Below, piece by piece: positions 13,401 through 24,973 of a stretch of DNA of 64,000 nt. This stretch comes from Bos javanicus (taxonomy: Eukaryota > Chordata > Mammalia > Artiodactyla > Bovidae), in NCBI RefSeq assembly GCF_032452875.1, contig NC_083881.1:60829689-60893688 (forward strand), given 5' to 3'. The notes under the pieces are model-generated. The model was not told where the DNA came from. It did not search any database and saw only the letters and a list, made by a program, of their open reading frames with translations. Numbering within the stretch: the stretch's first letter is position 1; each line of letters opens with the position of its first letter. The translations under genes were made by a program, and so were the position numbers.

Positions 13401-13573
13401 CTGATGGATAGTGGTGAATAGCTTAGCTGATAGGTTAGGGGCCAGAATAGAAGCAAGACTGAAACATGTAAGACAAGAAGTTCCAATAAAGAAACGTGTG
13501 GATGGAACTATGAGAGTGCATTAAAGGTATCTTTACATCTGCTACAAAAGAGGCATTAAGTAACCAAGAAGAG

Positions 13574-13918
13574 GGCTTCCCTGGTGGCTCAGAGGTAAAA
13601 AGAAATCATCTATCAATGCAGGACACAGAGTTTGATCCCAGACCCAGGAAGATACCACATGACACAGAGCAACTAAGCCCACGCACCACAACTGTGGTTC
13701 TGTGCTCTAGAGTTCGGGAGCCACCATTACTGAGGCCACACATTGCAACTACTGAAGCCCACACACCCTAGAGCCCGTGCTCTGCCACAAGAGAAGCCAC
13801 CGCAATGAGAAGCCCATGCACTGCAACTAGAGGGTACCCCCCACTCGGCACAACTAGAGAAAAGCCATGCAGCAAGGAATACCCAGCACAACCAAAACTA
13901 AAGTAAAAAAAATTTTTT
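13574..13918 (+). mobile_element. CHR-type tRNA-Glu SINE
   Basis: Starts GGGCTTCCCTGGTGGCTCAG, then leaves the BovA pattern for the CHR body of repeated 'GCAACTA...AGCCC' units (ACTACTGAAGCCCACACACC, AAGAGAAGCCACCGCAATGA). It ends in an A/T-rich tail. AAGTAACCAA-like sequence flanks both sides imperfectly. It interrupts the ERVL relic. Confidence 0.85.
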
Positions 13919-14170
13919 TAAGTAGACCAATGAATTGGCCCAGGCTGTATTCTCACCAACCCCACCTGCCTCCAAAAGTGAAATAAAACCATGGTGGCAG
14001 ATTTGTAAGCTATACATGCGTTCTATTTTTACCATGGTTGATAAAACCACTCCACCTGCTGAATGTCTGACCTGTCAAGGACAGAACACCTGCGATATGA
14101 TTCCATTCTTCAAAGAGAACGACTGGACATTTGGTAATAAATTGGCTGCACTGGATACTTTACTCCCTAT

Positions 14171-14441
14171 GCTGCTGCTGCTAAGTTGCTTCAGTTGTGT
14201 CCGACTCCGTGCGACCCCACACACGGCAGCCCACCAGGTTCCCCCGTCCCTGGGATTCTCCAGGCAAGAACATTGGAGTGGGTTGCCATTTCCTTCTCCA
14301 ATGCATGAAAGTGAAAAGTGAAAGTGAAGTCGCTCAGTTGTGTCTGACTCTTAGCAACCCCATGGACTGCAGCCCACCAGGCTCCTCCATCCATGGGATT
14401 TTCTAGGCAAGAGTGCTGGAGTGGGGTGCCATTGCCTTCTC
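14171..14441 (-). mobile_element. BovA2 dimeric SINE
   Basis: Dimer with the GAAAGTGAAAAGTGAAAGTG linker, very similar to the copy at 7435-7700. A TSD-like pair TTACTCCCTAT (14160-14170) and TTACACCTTAT (14442-14452) matches at 9 of 11 positions. It sits inside the ERVL integrase region. Confidence 0.93.
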
Positions 14442-14900
14442 TTACACCTTATAAGGGCCTATAATTTGTTGAAAAAGGCATAGACAGGCATTCAGGTATG
14501 GGTTTGCCTTTCCTGTCCAAGTGCCACAGCAAGTACCACTATACTATGAGGGTCAGTCTACATACCAAGCAGGTCACTTAGACTAAAAGAAAGGGGGCAG
14601 GGGTGGTGGGAAGGGGAGGTGGGAAGTATCAATTATGGTCACAGAGTCAACTGCAGTGGTAGGAGAGAGAGTGAGTCCTCCTATAAATTGTTACCGAAAT
14701 TGTGAACACAGAACCCTGGTGGACCTGTACCTGAATGGAGTAAACTTAATCATCAGAGGCACCTGTTTCCAGATGGTGCAAGGGTTACAATAGAGTACAC
14801 ATCGTTGGTGGCCTGCCCAAATGCCCTTTGTCAGGCCAGTACACCCATCTTCCAGCTGCCTTGAGTGTTGACTGCTAATTGCTCACAGCTACCTTTTTTC

Positions 14901-15240
14901 ACGAAAGAAATGTCCCCAAATGATGACAGCCATCTCACCCAGGAGGGTATCCTCATCCAATAGATAGCACTAAACCAGTGTGGGACTGGGAGACGAGTAC
15001 ACAGACTGGAGGAACCATGCTGAGGAATGACTCATGCTCAAGGGACTCCCACCCCAGTGGACAGACTTAACCTGAAACCACATCCTTGATTAGCTCTGCC
15101 CCACCCTGCTTCACTCATTCCCCTATAGTTCTCTCCTAAAAAGCGCTCACTCAGAAAAGTGTATATAACCTGCATTCTTGTCAGGCTCTGTTCCTAGACA
15201 ACTTGCACCAAGCTAATTCCTCTTTCTCTAACTCGTAGCA
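14901..15240 (+). repeat. possible 3' LTR of the ERVL-class relic
   Basis: Follows the integrase relic and contains a TATA-like GTGTATATAACC at about 15160-15171, then TCTTGTCAGGCTCTGTTCCT, which parallels the end of the candidate 5' LTR. The assignment is from position and this partial similarity only. Confidence 0.3.
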
Positions 15241-15489
15241 TAAATTCTAACTCATAGCATAAATGACTATCAAATATCCTTGCAAAGGCTATGAATTCCT
15301 TTCTGACTATCACCTCCCCTGCTCTTTCCTGCATTTGTTTTATGTTGCAGTCTGTATATTCAGATCCAAATTATCTACTTACTTCTCTTTTAGTTAACCA
15401 ACCATTATGTTTCCTTCTGCTACCAACAAGCTAGCAGCAATGGGTGCATGCCATAGAACAAACATCTGAATCAGGAATAGTATCCTAAT

Positions 15490-15792
15490 CTAATCTGGCT
15501 GGAGTTCTTTTCAAAGAAATATGAACACACCAAGAGACACTAGGGATGCATGCTCACAGAGGAAAGACCATATGAGCTCACAGAGGAAAGACCATATGAG
15601 CTCACAGAAGGAAAGTGACACATCTGCAAGCCAAGCACGGAGGCCTCAGAAGAAACCAAACCTATAGACACCTTGATCTTGGACTTCTAGCCTCCAGAAG
15701 TATGAGAAAAAAATTGTCTGTTGTTTAAGCCACTCGGTACCATCTGCAGTACTTTGTTATGGCTACCCTAGGAAACTAATACAATACAGATT
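15490..15792 (+). repeat. MLT1/MST-like LTR (ERVL-MaLR)
   Basis: The 3' part matches the MaLR pattern: CACCTTGATCTTGGACTTCT, GCCTCCAGAAGTATGAGAAA, TTGTTTAAGCCACTCGGTAC, TTTGTTATGGCTACCCTAGG. Inside it, a 23-24-bp unit beginning GCTCACAGAGGAAAGACCAT is repeated between 15552 and 15612, a local duplication not usual for the family. Confidence 0.8.
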
Positions 15793-16088
15793 GTACATGA
15801 GGTGGTATTTCTTTTTTTTTAAGTATTTCAAAATTTAATAACTAATAAAGTTAAAAATAAGATAATATGAAAGCAGCCAATGCCAATTATGAAAAGCAAT
15901 TTTATGTGTTCATTGTAGAAATGTAGTTAGTTTAACCTTTTTTAGGAAAGCAATTTGGCAATAATAGGAGTCTTAGAAAAGATGATAGAGTTTGACCTCG
16001 TAATTGGACTTCAGGGAATCTTTCAGAGTGAAATCCTACATACAGAAAAAGGTGTAATTAATAGCAATTAATTACCATTATTATTATT

Positions 16089-16281
16089 GGGCTTTCCAGG
16101 TGGTGCTAGTGATATCTCATCTGCCAATGCAGGAGACCTAAGAGACCAGGTTTGATGCCTGGGTTGCAAAGATCCCTGGAGAAGGAAATGGCAACTCATT
16201 TCAGTACAGAGGAGCCTGGTGGGCTACAGTCCATAGAGTGGCAAAGAGTCGGACATAACTGAAGCAACTTAGCAGGCAGGC
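16089..16281 (+). mobile_element. Bov-tA SINE
   Basis: Head GGGCTTTCCAGGTGGTGCTA to AGAGTCGGACATAACTGAAG. Perfect 15-bp TSD ACCATTATTATTATT at 16074-16088 and 16282-16296. A small internal deletion removes the segment after CAGTA at about 16206. Confidence 0.95.
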
Positions 16282-16296
16282 ACCATTATTATTATT

Positions 16297-16390
16297 ATTT
16301 ATGTAGTGTTTATTATTTGCCAGGCCATGTTCTAAATGTTTTCATATTTTAGCTCATTCAATTTTCATAAAATTCATTGTAACCTTGATT
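16297..16390 (-). repeat. MIR fragment
   Basis: Reads on the plus strand as the reverse complement of MIR: TTGCCAGGCCATGTTCTAAA, then AGCTCATTCAATTTTCATAA. Ancient and diverged. Confidence 0.6.
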
Positions 16391-17884
16391 ATTTTTAAGT
16401 TAAAATTTAAATTATAAAACCCAAAGCATTTGCTGTTAATATTTTGGTATCTTTTCCTCATTTGTTTTTTCTATGATTTTTTTCTTATTTGTATAACAAA
16501 AACAAAAAGCACATAAATGTTCTTTTTTCACTTGACATGGGTGAAGGAAGTCAGAAAGTATTATTCTATTAATAAGTCACTGAAAGTATAGAGGAAATCA
16601 ATAGAAAAATAGGATTTTGCTTTATATGCAAGATTTTATGAACCCACACAAAATGAAGTTAAGCTCTTTCTTTGAATACTCTAATCTCATACATTTTTAT
16701 GTTTGTTTTTATTTATTTTTCAGTTCAATTATAGCTACACTAGAAGTAATGTAAGTACTGGATAAGACAAAGTTATTTCTTAATGCCAATCCTCAAATGT
16801 CTACAGATGTATAATCAAGTGTAACCACAAATAGGATTCAAACAAATTTGGAGAAAGCATTTTGAGAATTTTAAACAGATGCTAAGAAACATTCAAACCA
16901 TCTGTAAGATTGGATGGAGGAAGATGGCTTAACAAGTCTCACCTCCATTTCTACATGAGAGGCAATGAGACCGTGCACCACCAGGCTGGGAGGACTGAAA
17001 ATCCTCCACTGACTCACTTGCTTACATCTTACTGCTAATAATGGAGATGCACACTGACCGAAAACTAACAAGTCTAGCTTTTTCAGTGCTTCACAATAAA
17101 CATCCAAATAAAAAAGATAATTCTAAAGTAACATCAGGTATAAGAGAGAAAAAAGGGGGAAAAAAAACATTTTCCAGAGGTAATAATAAAATAACAATTT
17201 CAAATGTGGAAACAAGCTTTATAGATTTCTCATTTATTGTTTCATATAAAAATAAGATAAAAATCAAGATGAAATTAATTTTCCGATAGACATGTGTAGA
17301 GAGAGGGAAATTGCGAGAACTAATTAACTGAGAATAAACGAATAATTCCCAGATGATAGCATTAAAGACCTAGGTATGCCCCCGATAGCCTAGTTTAATA
17401 TCAGTATTGACAACACAGTTTTTCTCAGCAATCTGGAAACTTTTCTCTATAAAAATGCTAGACCTGGTGTCAAGGCCTGCTCTACACCCACTACTCCTGC
17501 CTATTTCAAATGTCCTACCTCACTGAGGAAGTCTTATACCTTGCTTTGGTGGGAAAAAAGAAAGAAGAAAGGGGAAGGAAGAAGGAAGAGAGGGGGATAG
17601 GAAGGATGGATTAGAGAAAGGGAGGAAGAAAACTTCTGGTATGAGCACTCATTTGAAATATATTAATTCTATGATTATTTTCCTCTAATTACCAAGCACA
17701 CCTCCTGGAGATAGCTATGTTTAAAAAGTGTTCAGCTTTTTCTATTAAGGTTTTACTCTTGAATTGTTTCATTTCCACTTATGAATTCATTGAACTATTA
17801 CTGCCTAAAAAACTTGTTAGAAAACACTTTGGTATTATGTCTTAAAGTTGAACATAAAAATAGAATACATCTAAGAGAAATTCC
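16391..17884. other. no recognised gene; purine-rich tract
   Basis: AT-rich DNA. About 17548-17632 is an almost pure A/G tract on the plus strand (AAAGAAGAAAGGGGAAGGAA). Frames at 16871-17107 (minus) and 17041-17289 (plus) have no domain or splice support. Confidence 0.45.
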
Positions 17885-18360
17885 TACATACATAAAACAA
17901 GAGAAGGTCACAGCATCATTTTTCACAATAGTAAAAATTTAGAAATAATCCAAATACACATTAGTGTAAGAGTGAATTAAAAAGTGTGATATAGTAATAC
18001 TATGGACTATCACACAGTAGGCAAAGTAAATGAACTACCACAACACATAGAATTATGATGAAATGTAAAATTACATGAAAAAAAACAGAAGAATTTTATA
18101 TAAAGGACACTAGTGCTGTTTAAGAACAGGTACGTATTTATTTATCTATGGATATTTATGAAACCTATATAAAAAAGAAACCTAAGGAATGATGAACTTG
18201 AGTTCAGAATAATAACTGCCTCAAACTGAAGGAGTCAAGGAAATGGGATGAGATCAAGAAATAATTCTATTTAAATTACTGCCAAGGTTCCATATCTTGT
18301 TTGACATGGAAGGTTCACAGGTGCTTATTAAATTATTATAAAGTAATTAAAAGATTCCCA
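17885..18360 (+). mobile_element. ancient L1 3' relic
   Basis: Diverged L1 ORF2-end/3' UTR pattern: TTTTTCACAATAGTAAAAAT, AATAATCCAAATACACATTA, TACTATGGACTATCACACAG. No open frame. Confidence 0.55.
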
Positions 18361-18703
18361 AGTAGCAAGTATAAAGTTTTCCTTCTTGCCATAAACTGCA
18401 AAACTGAGCAGAAGGGATGACACAATCACTTTAGGGCATGACACAGATTGAAATTCTTAAGAAACAACCACAATTTAACATCAGCTTCACTCTAGATTTC
18501 TGCCTGGAAACAATTTCATAACTATAGCATGAAGAATTGGAAGCCCAGGCAGAGAGCACAATATTTACTAGGCATATGAAACAATCTGGTGTTAAAAGTA
18601 GGGAACTCAAGCTTGCTAATGCAGTGGCAACTTGTGATGTAGGTTACTACAGAGAAGAGAGCTAAGAGCAAAAACTCCAGAAATAGTTTTTACTCAGGTT
18701 CCT
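18361..18703. other. no recognised feature
   Basis: Short interval between an old L1 relic and a BovB. Nothing recognised. Confidence 0.45.
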
Positions 18704-18711
18704 ACCCAAAT

Positions 18712-19625
18712 TGGGAAAGGAGCACGTCAAGGCTGTATATTGTCACCCTGTTTATTTAACTTATACACAGAGTACATCAGGCGAAATGCCGGGCTAGATG
18801 AAGTACATGCTGGAATCAAGATTGCCAGAAGAAATATCAATAACCTCAGATACGCAGATGACAACACCCTTATGGCAGAAAGTGAAGAGGAACTAAAGAG
18901 CCTCTTGATGAAAGTGAAAGAGGAGAATGAAATAGTGTGCTTAAAACTCAACATTCACAAAACCAAGATCATGGCGTCCAGTCCCATCACTTCATGGCAA
19001 ATAGATGGAGAAACAATGGAAACAGTGACAGACTTTCTTTTCTTGGGCTCCAAAATCACTGCAGATGATGACTGCAGCCATGAAATTAAAAAATGCTTGC
19101 TCCTTGGAAGAAAAGCTATGACCAACCTAGATAGCATATTAAAAAGCAGAGACATTACTTTACCAACAAAGGTCTGTCTAGTCAAAGCTATGGTTTTTCC
19201 AGTGGTCATGTATGGATGTGAGAGTTGGACCATAAAGAAAGCTGGGTGCTGAAGAACTGAAGTTTTTGAACTGTGGTGTTAGAGAAGACTCTTGAGAGTC
19301 CTTTGGGCTGCAAAGAAATCAAACTAGTCCATCCTAAAGGAAACCAGTCCTGAATATTCATTGGAAGGACTCATGCTGAAGCTGAAGCTCCAATACTTTG
19401 GCCACCTGATGCTAAGAACTGACTCATTGGAAAAGCCCCTGATGCTGGGAAAGACTGAAGGCAGGAGGAGAAGGGGATGACAGAGGATGAGATGGTTGGA
19501 TCGACTCGATGGACATGAGTTTGAGCAAGCTCCAGGAGTTAGTGATGGACACGGAGGCCTGGCATGCTGCAGTCCATGGGGTCACAAAGAGTCAGACATG
19601 ACTGAGTGGCTGAACTGACTGACCC
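18712..19625 (+). mobile_element. BovB LINE, 5'-truncated (RT to 3' end)
   Basis: Begins in the RT domain at GGGAAAGGAGCACGTCAAGG and continues through the YADD catalytic motif (about 18850-18862) to the CTGAACTGACTGA tail. A 170-codon frame (18740-19252) covers YADD to the C-terminal region before an in-frame stop. ACCCAAAT at 18704-18711 and 19626-19633 is a possible 8-bp TSD, though part of the upstream copy could be element sequence. Function is lost. Confidence 0.92.
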
Positions 19626-19818
19626 ACCCAAATCCTAACTGGACTTACTTTAAGCAGGAACTCTGTAGCACCTATTGAAGGCTAAGAGATCAAGAGAAAT
19701 TTCAAAAGCCACTGATTAAGTAGGCTTAGAGAGATATTTGCAAAACTCCAAGGTTTTCAGTTGAGACACCAGAAAATTCAGGCATCAAGAGTAACAAACC
19801 ATGCCCTAGAAGTAAGAG

Positions 19819-20134
19819 TGGTGACGTGAAGTGAAAGTCACTCAGTCGTGTCCGATTCTTTGTGACCCCATAGACTATACAGTCCATGGAATTCTCCAGG
19901 TTAGAATGCTGGAGTGGGTAGCCTTTCCCTTCTCCAGGGGATCTTCCCAAACCAGGGATCAAACCCAGGTCTCCTGCATTGCAGGCAGATTCTTTACCAG
20001 ATGAGCCACAAGGGAAGTCCAAGAATACTGGAGTGGGTAGCCTATCCCTTCTCCAGGGGATCTTCCCAACCCGGGAATCGAACTGGGGTCTCGTGCACTG
20101 CAGGCGGATTCTTTACCAACTGAGCTGTCAGAGA
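19819..20134 (-). mobile_element. Bov-tA SINE with duplicated tRNA-like half
   Basis: A complete minus-strand Bov-tA (19819-20019) is followed directly by a second copy of its tRNA-related half plus linker (20020-20134). One perfect 11-bp TSD AGAAGTAAGAG at 19808-19818 and 20135-20145 encloses everything. The two tRNA-like halves differ at several sites, so this is not a very recent tandem copy. Confidence 0.93.
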
Positions 20135-20184
20135 AGAAGTAAGAGCAGTACCCCATGACAAAAAAGGAATGAGTACAAACAAGG

Positions 20185-20398
20185 TTTACCTGATGGCTCA
20201 GCGGTAACAAATCCATTTACAATGCAGGAGACCCAGGTTCAATCCCTGGGTTGAGAAGATCCCCTGGAGGAGGGCACAGCAAGCCACTCCAGTATTTCTT
20301 CCCAGAGAATCCCACTGATGAGAAGCCTGGCAGGCTACAATCCACAGGGTCCCAAAGAGTCAGACACAACTGAAGGAACTGAGCACGCATGTGCTGTC
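20185..20398 (+). mobile_element. Bov-tA SINE
   Basis: Head GGTTTACCTGATGGCTCAGC to GTCAGACACAACTGAAGGAA. Short TSD CAAACAA at 20176-20182 and 20399-20405. Confidence 0.9.
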
Positions 20399-22076
20399 CA
20401 AACAAACCCCAAAACCAACCTTGGTGACCCACTTTGATTTACCTGCCTGACAAGATTTTTTTTAAAGTAAATTCTTTAATGAAAACATAATATAGAATCT
20501 CTGCAATGAATCATTTACAATGTTCAGCAAACAATGAAGTATTAATCAATGTGAAAAGAGGGAATAAAATGAATCCATAATAAAGGGAACAGAAAGTCAA
20601 GAGAAGGAGTTCTAAAGATGGACAAGAAGCTCAAAATACCTACAGTGAATATGTCAAAAAGAATTTAGTGGGGAGGTGAATACAGTAGGTAAACAGAGAG
20701 GGAATTTCAGCAGATTGATTAAAGCTTGGGGGAAAAAAAGTGTCAATTCTAGAACTGAAACTGTAATAAAAGAACTATAGAGTACATTACATATGCTCAA
20801 CAGTAGAGTGGATAAAAACAGCAAAGAGTAAACAGATTAAAGTAAAGACACAGAAAGAGAAAAAAGAAAACAGAAAAGCATGCAAGGTTGGTGGGGGCAG
20901 TATCAAACATTCAAACACATATATTTTTGGAATCATAGAGGAAAAAGGGGAACAGATGGAGAAGAGGAAATATTAAAAGAGATAATGACCAAATTTTTTT
21001 TAAATTGGTGACAAATCATTTCATACAGCCAAGCAACTCAGTGAACCATGAGAATATAAAGAAAAACACATCTAAATACGTCAAACTACTAAAAACAAAA
21101 GGCAAAGAGCTATCTTAAAAGCAACCAGAGAAAAAGGACACAATACCCATAAGGGAAAAAAAAAAAAAAAATGAAATCACAGCTGACTTCTTTCCATGAA
21201 CATTGAAAGCCAGAAGACAACTGAATGACAAGTCCAAAGATATGCCATATGAAGCCTAAGAATGACATATGTTAAGAACGATGTCTCTTAAGAGAGAAAG
21301 AAAAAGTTCACCTAAATCTATATCTAATCTGTAATTAAGCACCCTTCCAACAAATGAAGGCAAGAATAAACACTTTTTTAAACTACAAGGCTGAAAGAAG
21401 ATCAACCAAACAACATGAATACTAACAGAAGCTGGAACAGAAATGATAACAGAAAGAGGCCCAAATATGGAGAGAAGAATGAAGATAACCAAAAACAGCA
21501 AATATGTGAGTAATTATAAAAAAAATTCTTTTTAAAAACCAAAAATATTGATAACTGGATGAAAATTTAGAATGTACGGTAATGTTTCTAATTCTTGTGT
21601 ATGGTAAGATATATAATGACAACAGCAAAAGTACAATGGAGGTAAAAATGAAATTATTTAATTATAAGATTCTAATATTAATTCATGGTAGAATTATAAA
21701 TTAAGAATGCACAGTATAATTCCAAGAGTAACACTTCTAAAAAGTTATAGTTTAAGACATATTAAAGGAGATACGATGGAATACCAAAAATTAATTAATA
21801 AATCAAACAAAAGGATTTTTAAAAATGGAATAGAAAATAGCTAGCTGATAGATTAAGTCTAACTACATAAGTAATTATATAAAATGTAAATGGAAAGCAT
21901 TCCAATTAAAAAAAAAAAAAGGGACTGGAGAAAAATCATATGCTGTTGCTCTGCCTCTCTGTTTCTCTCTCTGTCTCTCTATCTCACACACATACACTCT
22001 AAATATAAGGAATCCAATAGGTTAAGAGAATGGGAAAGGATATTCCACACACATACTCACCATAAAAAAGTCAATG

Positions 22077-22169
22077 AGTATACCTATGGCTGATTCATGC
22101 TGAGGTTTGACAGAAAATAACAAAATTCTGTAAAGCAATTATCCTTCAATAAAAAAATAAATTAATTTT
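22077..22169 (+). mobile_element. ruminant L1 3' end, 93 bp
   Basis: Minimal 5'-truncated L1: ATGGCTGATTCATGCTGAGG, TGTAAAGCAATTATCCTTCA and an A-rich tail. Perfect 12-bp TSD AAAAAGTCAATG at 22065-22076 and 22170-22181. Confidence 0.92.
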
Positions 22170-22950
22170 AAAAAGTCAATGCAGCTACAATAATAGCAGA
22201 TAAAATATAATGCAAGGAAAATATTACCTGAGTTAAAGAGGAAGATTTCACAGCAATAGATATATTCTTTAAAAAATGATAACTCTAAGTGCTAATATAT
22301 CCAATAACAGAAAAATAAAATACATAAAGCAAAAAAATGACATAGGACTATAAGAAACAGACAAATATCCAATCATGTTTGGAAGTTTTAACACTCAGTG
22401 TTAAAAGAAAGACAATTAGTAAGGATATAGAAAATGTAAGACAATAAGAAAAATAAATAACAGGTCATATACCTGCTGAACAAACCTGCAAATATCCTCA
22501 AAAAAATTAGTGAATGACTTCAACAATATATTAAAAATATATATATATATACCATGATCAAAGTGATACACCATTCAACAAAACTGATGGTACACCAATT
22601 AACAAAATGAAGGATAAAATTTGATCATTCTAATAGACACAGAAAATGCATTTGACAAAATACAACACTTATTCATGAAAAAACTCTCAACAAAGTTCAA
22701 AGAAAACATACATCAATATAATAAAGCCTACGTATGACAAGCCGACAGCTAATATTATACTCAAAGATCAGGAGGAAGACAACGTGCTCCTCCTTACCAC
22801 TCTTATTCAATGTAGCACTATAAGTTCAACATAGTACTATAAGTCCTAGTCAGAGTAATTAGTCAGGAAAAAGATATGGAAGGAACACAAAGCAGAAAGA
22901 AAGAAGTACAACTGTCTTTATTTGTAGATGACATGATATCATATATATGT

Positions 22951-22985
22951 ATGTGTATGTGTGTGTGTGTGTGTGTGTGTATACA
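22951..22985 (+). repeat. TG microsatellite
   Basis: A TATG/TG repeat lies directly before the SINE head of the SINE-BovB chimera. It probably arose from the AT/TG-rich target and blurs the 5' TSD. Confidence 0.9.
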
Positions 22986-22989
22986 TACA

Positions 22990-24070
22990 GGAACTCCCTT
23001 AGCTCATATGGTAAAGAATCTGCTTGCAATGCCAGAGACCCTGGTTTAGTCCCTGGATTAGGAAGATCCTCTGGAGAAGGGAAGGGCAACCTACTCCGGT
23101 ATTCTTGCCTGGAGAATCCCATGGACAAAGGAGCCTGGTGGGCTACAACTGGTTCCAAATAGGAAAAGGAGTTTGTCAAGGCTGTATATTGTCACCCTGT
23201 TTATTTAACTTATATGCAGAGTACATCATGAGAAACGCCGGACTGGAAGAAACGCAAGCTGGAATCAAGATTGGCGGGAGAATATCAATAACCTCAGATA
23301 TGCAGATGACACCATCCTTATGGCAGAAAGTGAAGAGGAACTCAAAAGCCTCTTGATGAAAGTGAAAGTGGAGAGTGAAAAAGTTGGCTTAAACCTCAAC
23401 ATTCAGAAAATGAAGATCATGGCATCCGGTCCCACCACTTCATGGGAAATAGATGGGGAAACAGTGTCAAACTTTATTTTTCTGGGTTCCAAAATCACTA
23501 CAGATGGTGACTGCAGCCATGAAATTAAAAGATGCTTACTCCTTGGAAGAAAAGTTATGACCAACCTAGACAGCATGTTCAAAAGCAGAGACATTACTTT
23601 GCCAACAAAGGTCCGTCTAGTCAGGGCTATGGTTTTTCCTGTGGTCATGTATGGATGTGAGAGCTGGACTGTGAAGAAAGCTGAGCGCCGAAGAATTGAT
23701 GCTTTTGAACTGTGGTGTTGGAGAAGACTCTTGAGAGTCCCTTGGACTGCAAGGAGATCCAACCAGTCCATTCTGAAGGAGATCAGCCCTGGGTGTTCTT
23801 TGGAAGGAATGATGCTAAAGCTGAAACTCCAGTACTTTGGCCACCTGATGTGAAGAGTTGACTCATTGGAAAAGACTCTGATGCTGGAAGGGATTGGGGC
23901 AAGAGGAGAAGGGGACGACAGAGGATGAGATGGCTGGATGGCATCACCGACTCGATGGAAGTGAGTCTGAGTGAACTCCGGGAGTTGGTGACGGACAGGG
24001 AGGCCTGGCGTGCTGCGATTCATGGGGTTGCAAAGAGTCAGACACGACTGAGCGACTGATCTGATCTGAT
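22990..24070 (+). mobile_element. SINE-BovB chimera (copy 1)
   Basis: A Bov-tA SINE head (22990-23147) runs to GGGCTACA and then switches without a gap to BovB RT sequence starting ACTGGTTCCAAATAGG at 23148. It continues through YADD (about 23296-23308) to a CTGAT repeat tail at 24056-24070. The BovB part holds frames of 110 and 177 codons, and the latter ends at a TGA shared with other copies. It interrupts ancient L1 RT sequence. AT-rich flanks prevent a clean TSD call. Compare the second chimera at 40278-41086. Confidence 0.88.
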
Positions 24071-24420
24071 ATATATATATATATAAAGCTCTATCAAAAA
24101 TATTGTTAGAACTAAAAAACAAATTCAGTAAAGTTGCAGGAAAGAAAATAAATATACAAAAATCAGCAACACTTGTATACACAAACAACAAACTATTAAT
24201 ATAAGGAAGAGAAATTAAGAGAACAACCCCATTAACAACTGCATCCAAAAACAAAATACCTAGGAAAAAACTCTGATCAAGAAAATGAAAGGCCTATACG
24301 CTGAAAACTATAAAACAATGATGAACACATGCAAACCTATGGCTGATTCATGTCAGTGTATGGCAAAAACCACTACAATATAGTAAGTAATTAGCCTCCA
24401 ATTAAAATAAATTAATTTTT

Positions 24421-24688
24421 TTTCTAATTTTATTTTATTTTTAAACTTTACATAATTGTATTAGTTTTGCCAAATATCAAAATGAATCCGCCACAGGTAT
24501 ACATGTGTTCCCCATCCCGAACCCTCCTCCCTCCTCCCTCCCCATACCATCCCTCTGGGCCGTCCTAGTGCACCAGCCCCAAGCATCCAGCATCGTGCAT
24601 CGAACCTGGACTGGCAACTCGTTTCCTACATGATATTTTACATGTTTCATTGCCATTCTCCCAAATCTTCCCACCCTCTCCCTCTCCC
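24421..24688 (-). mobile_element. ruminant L1 (L1-BT-like) 3' end
   Basis: Reverse orientation L1 3' UTR: TTTTGCCAAATATCAAAATG, CCACAGGTATACATGTGTTC, CCCTCCTCCCTCCTCCCTCC. Perfect TSD AAATAAATTAATTTTT at 24405-24420 and 24689-24704. Nested within the L1 plus transduced-flank unit. Confidence 0.95.
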
Positions 24689-24723
24689 AAATAAATTAAT
24701 TTTTTAAAAAAACAGAAATAATG

Positions 24724-24973
24724 AGGGACTTCCCTGCTGGTCCAGTGGTTAAGAATCTGCCTTCCAATACAGGGGATGTGGTTCGATCCTTGGTAGGGAA
24801 CTAAGAGCCCACAGGCCACCGGGCAACCAAGCTGGCACACTGTAACTACTGAGCCTAGGATCTAGAGCCCGTGCACTACATAGAAAGACCTCAGATGCCA
24901 CAAGGCACTTATGTGCTGCAACTGAGACCCACTGCAGCCAAACAAATACAATGTAAAAATTAAAAGAAATAAA
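24724..24973 (+). mobile_element. CHR-type tRNA-Glu SINE
   Basis: Head AGGGACTTCCCTGCTGGTCC, tRNA-like GTGGTTCGATCCTTGG, then a CHR body (AGAGCCCGTGCACTACATAG) and an A-rich tail. TSD AGAAATAATG at 24714-24723 and 24974-24983. Confidence 0.92.

Larger units (their letters stand above)
10452..14900 (+). pseudogene. ERVL-class endogenous retrovirus internal region (pol relic)
   Basis: A dead ERVL-type provirus in plus orientation, full of stops and frameshifts. Signals in the expected order are: the RT N-terminal palm region at about 12086-12235, translating recognisably in one frame; following RT sequence to about 12350; the RT-RNase H connection at about 12840-13080, where a 78-codon frame stays open; RNase H around 13080-13450; a C-x2-C element of the integrase zinc region near 14070-14090; and the integrase core start near 14495-14560. 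The 10452-11850 part (gag/protease position) is too decayed to assign. No env was seen, as expected for this class. A CHR SINE and a BovA2 SINE interrupt it. No functional product is possible. Confidence 0.7.

Noticed and set aside
23403..24254. 283-codon minus-strand frame
   Set aside because: It is the antisense of BovB RT in the chimera. Antisense BovB commonly leaves long open frames, as also at 34913-35365.
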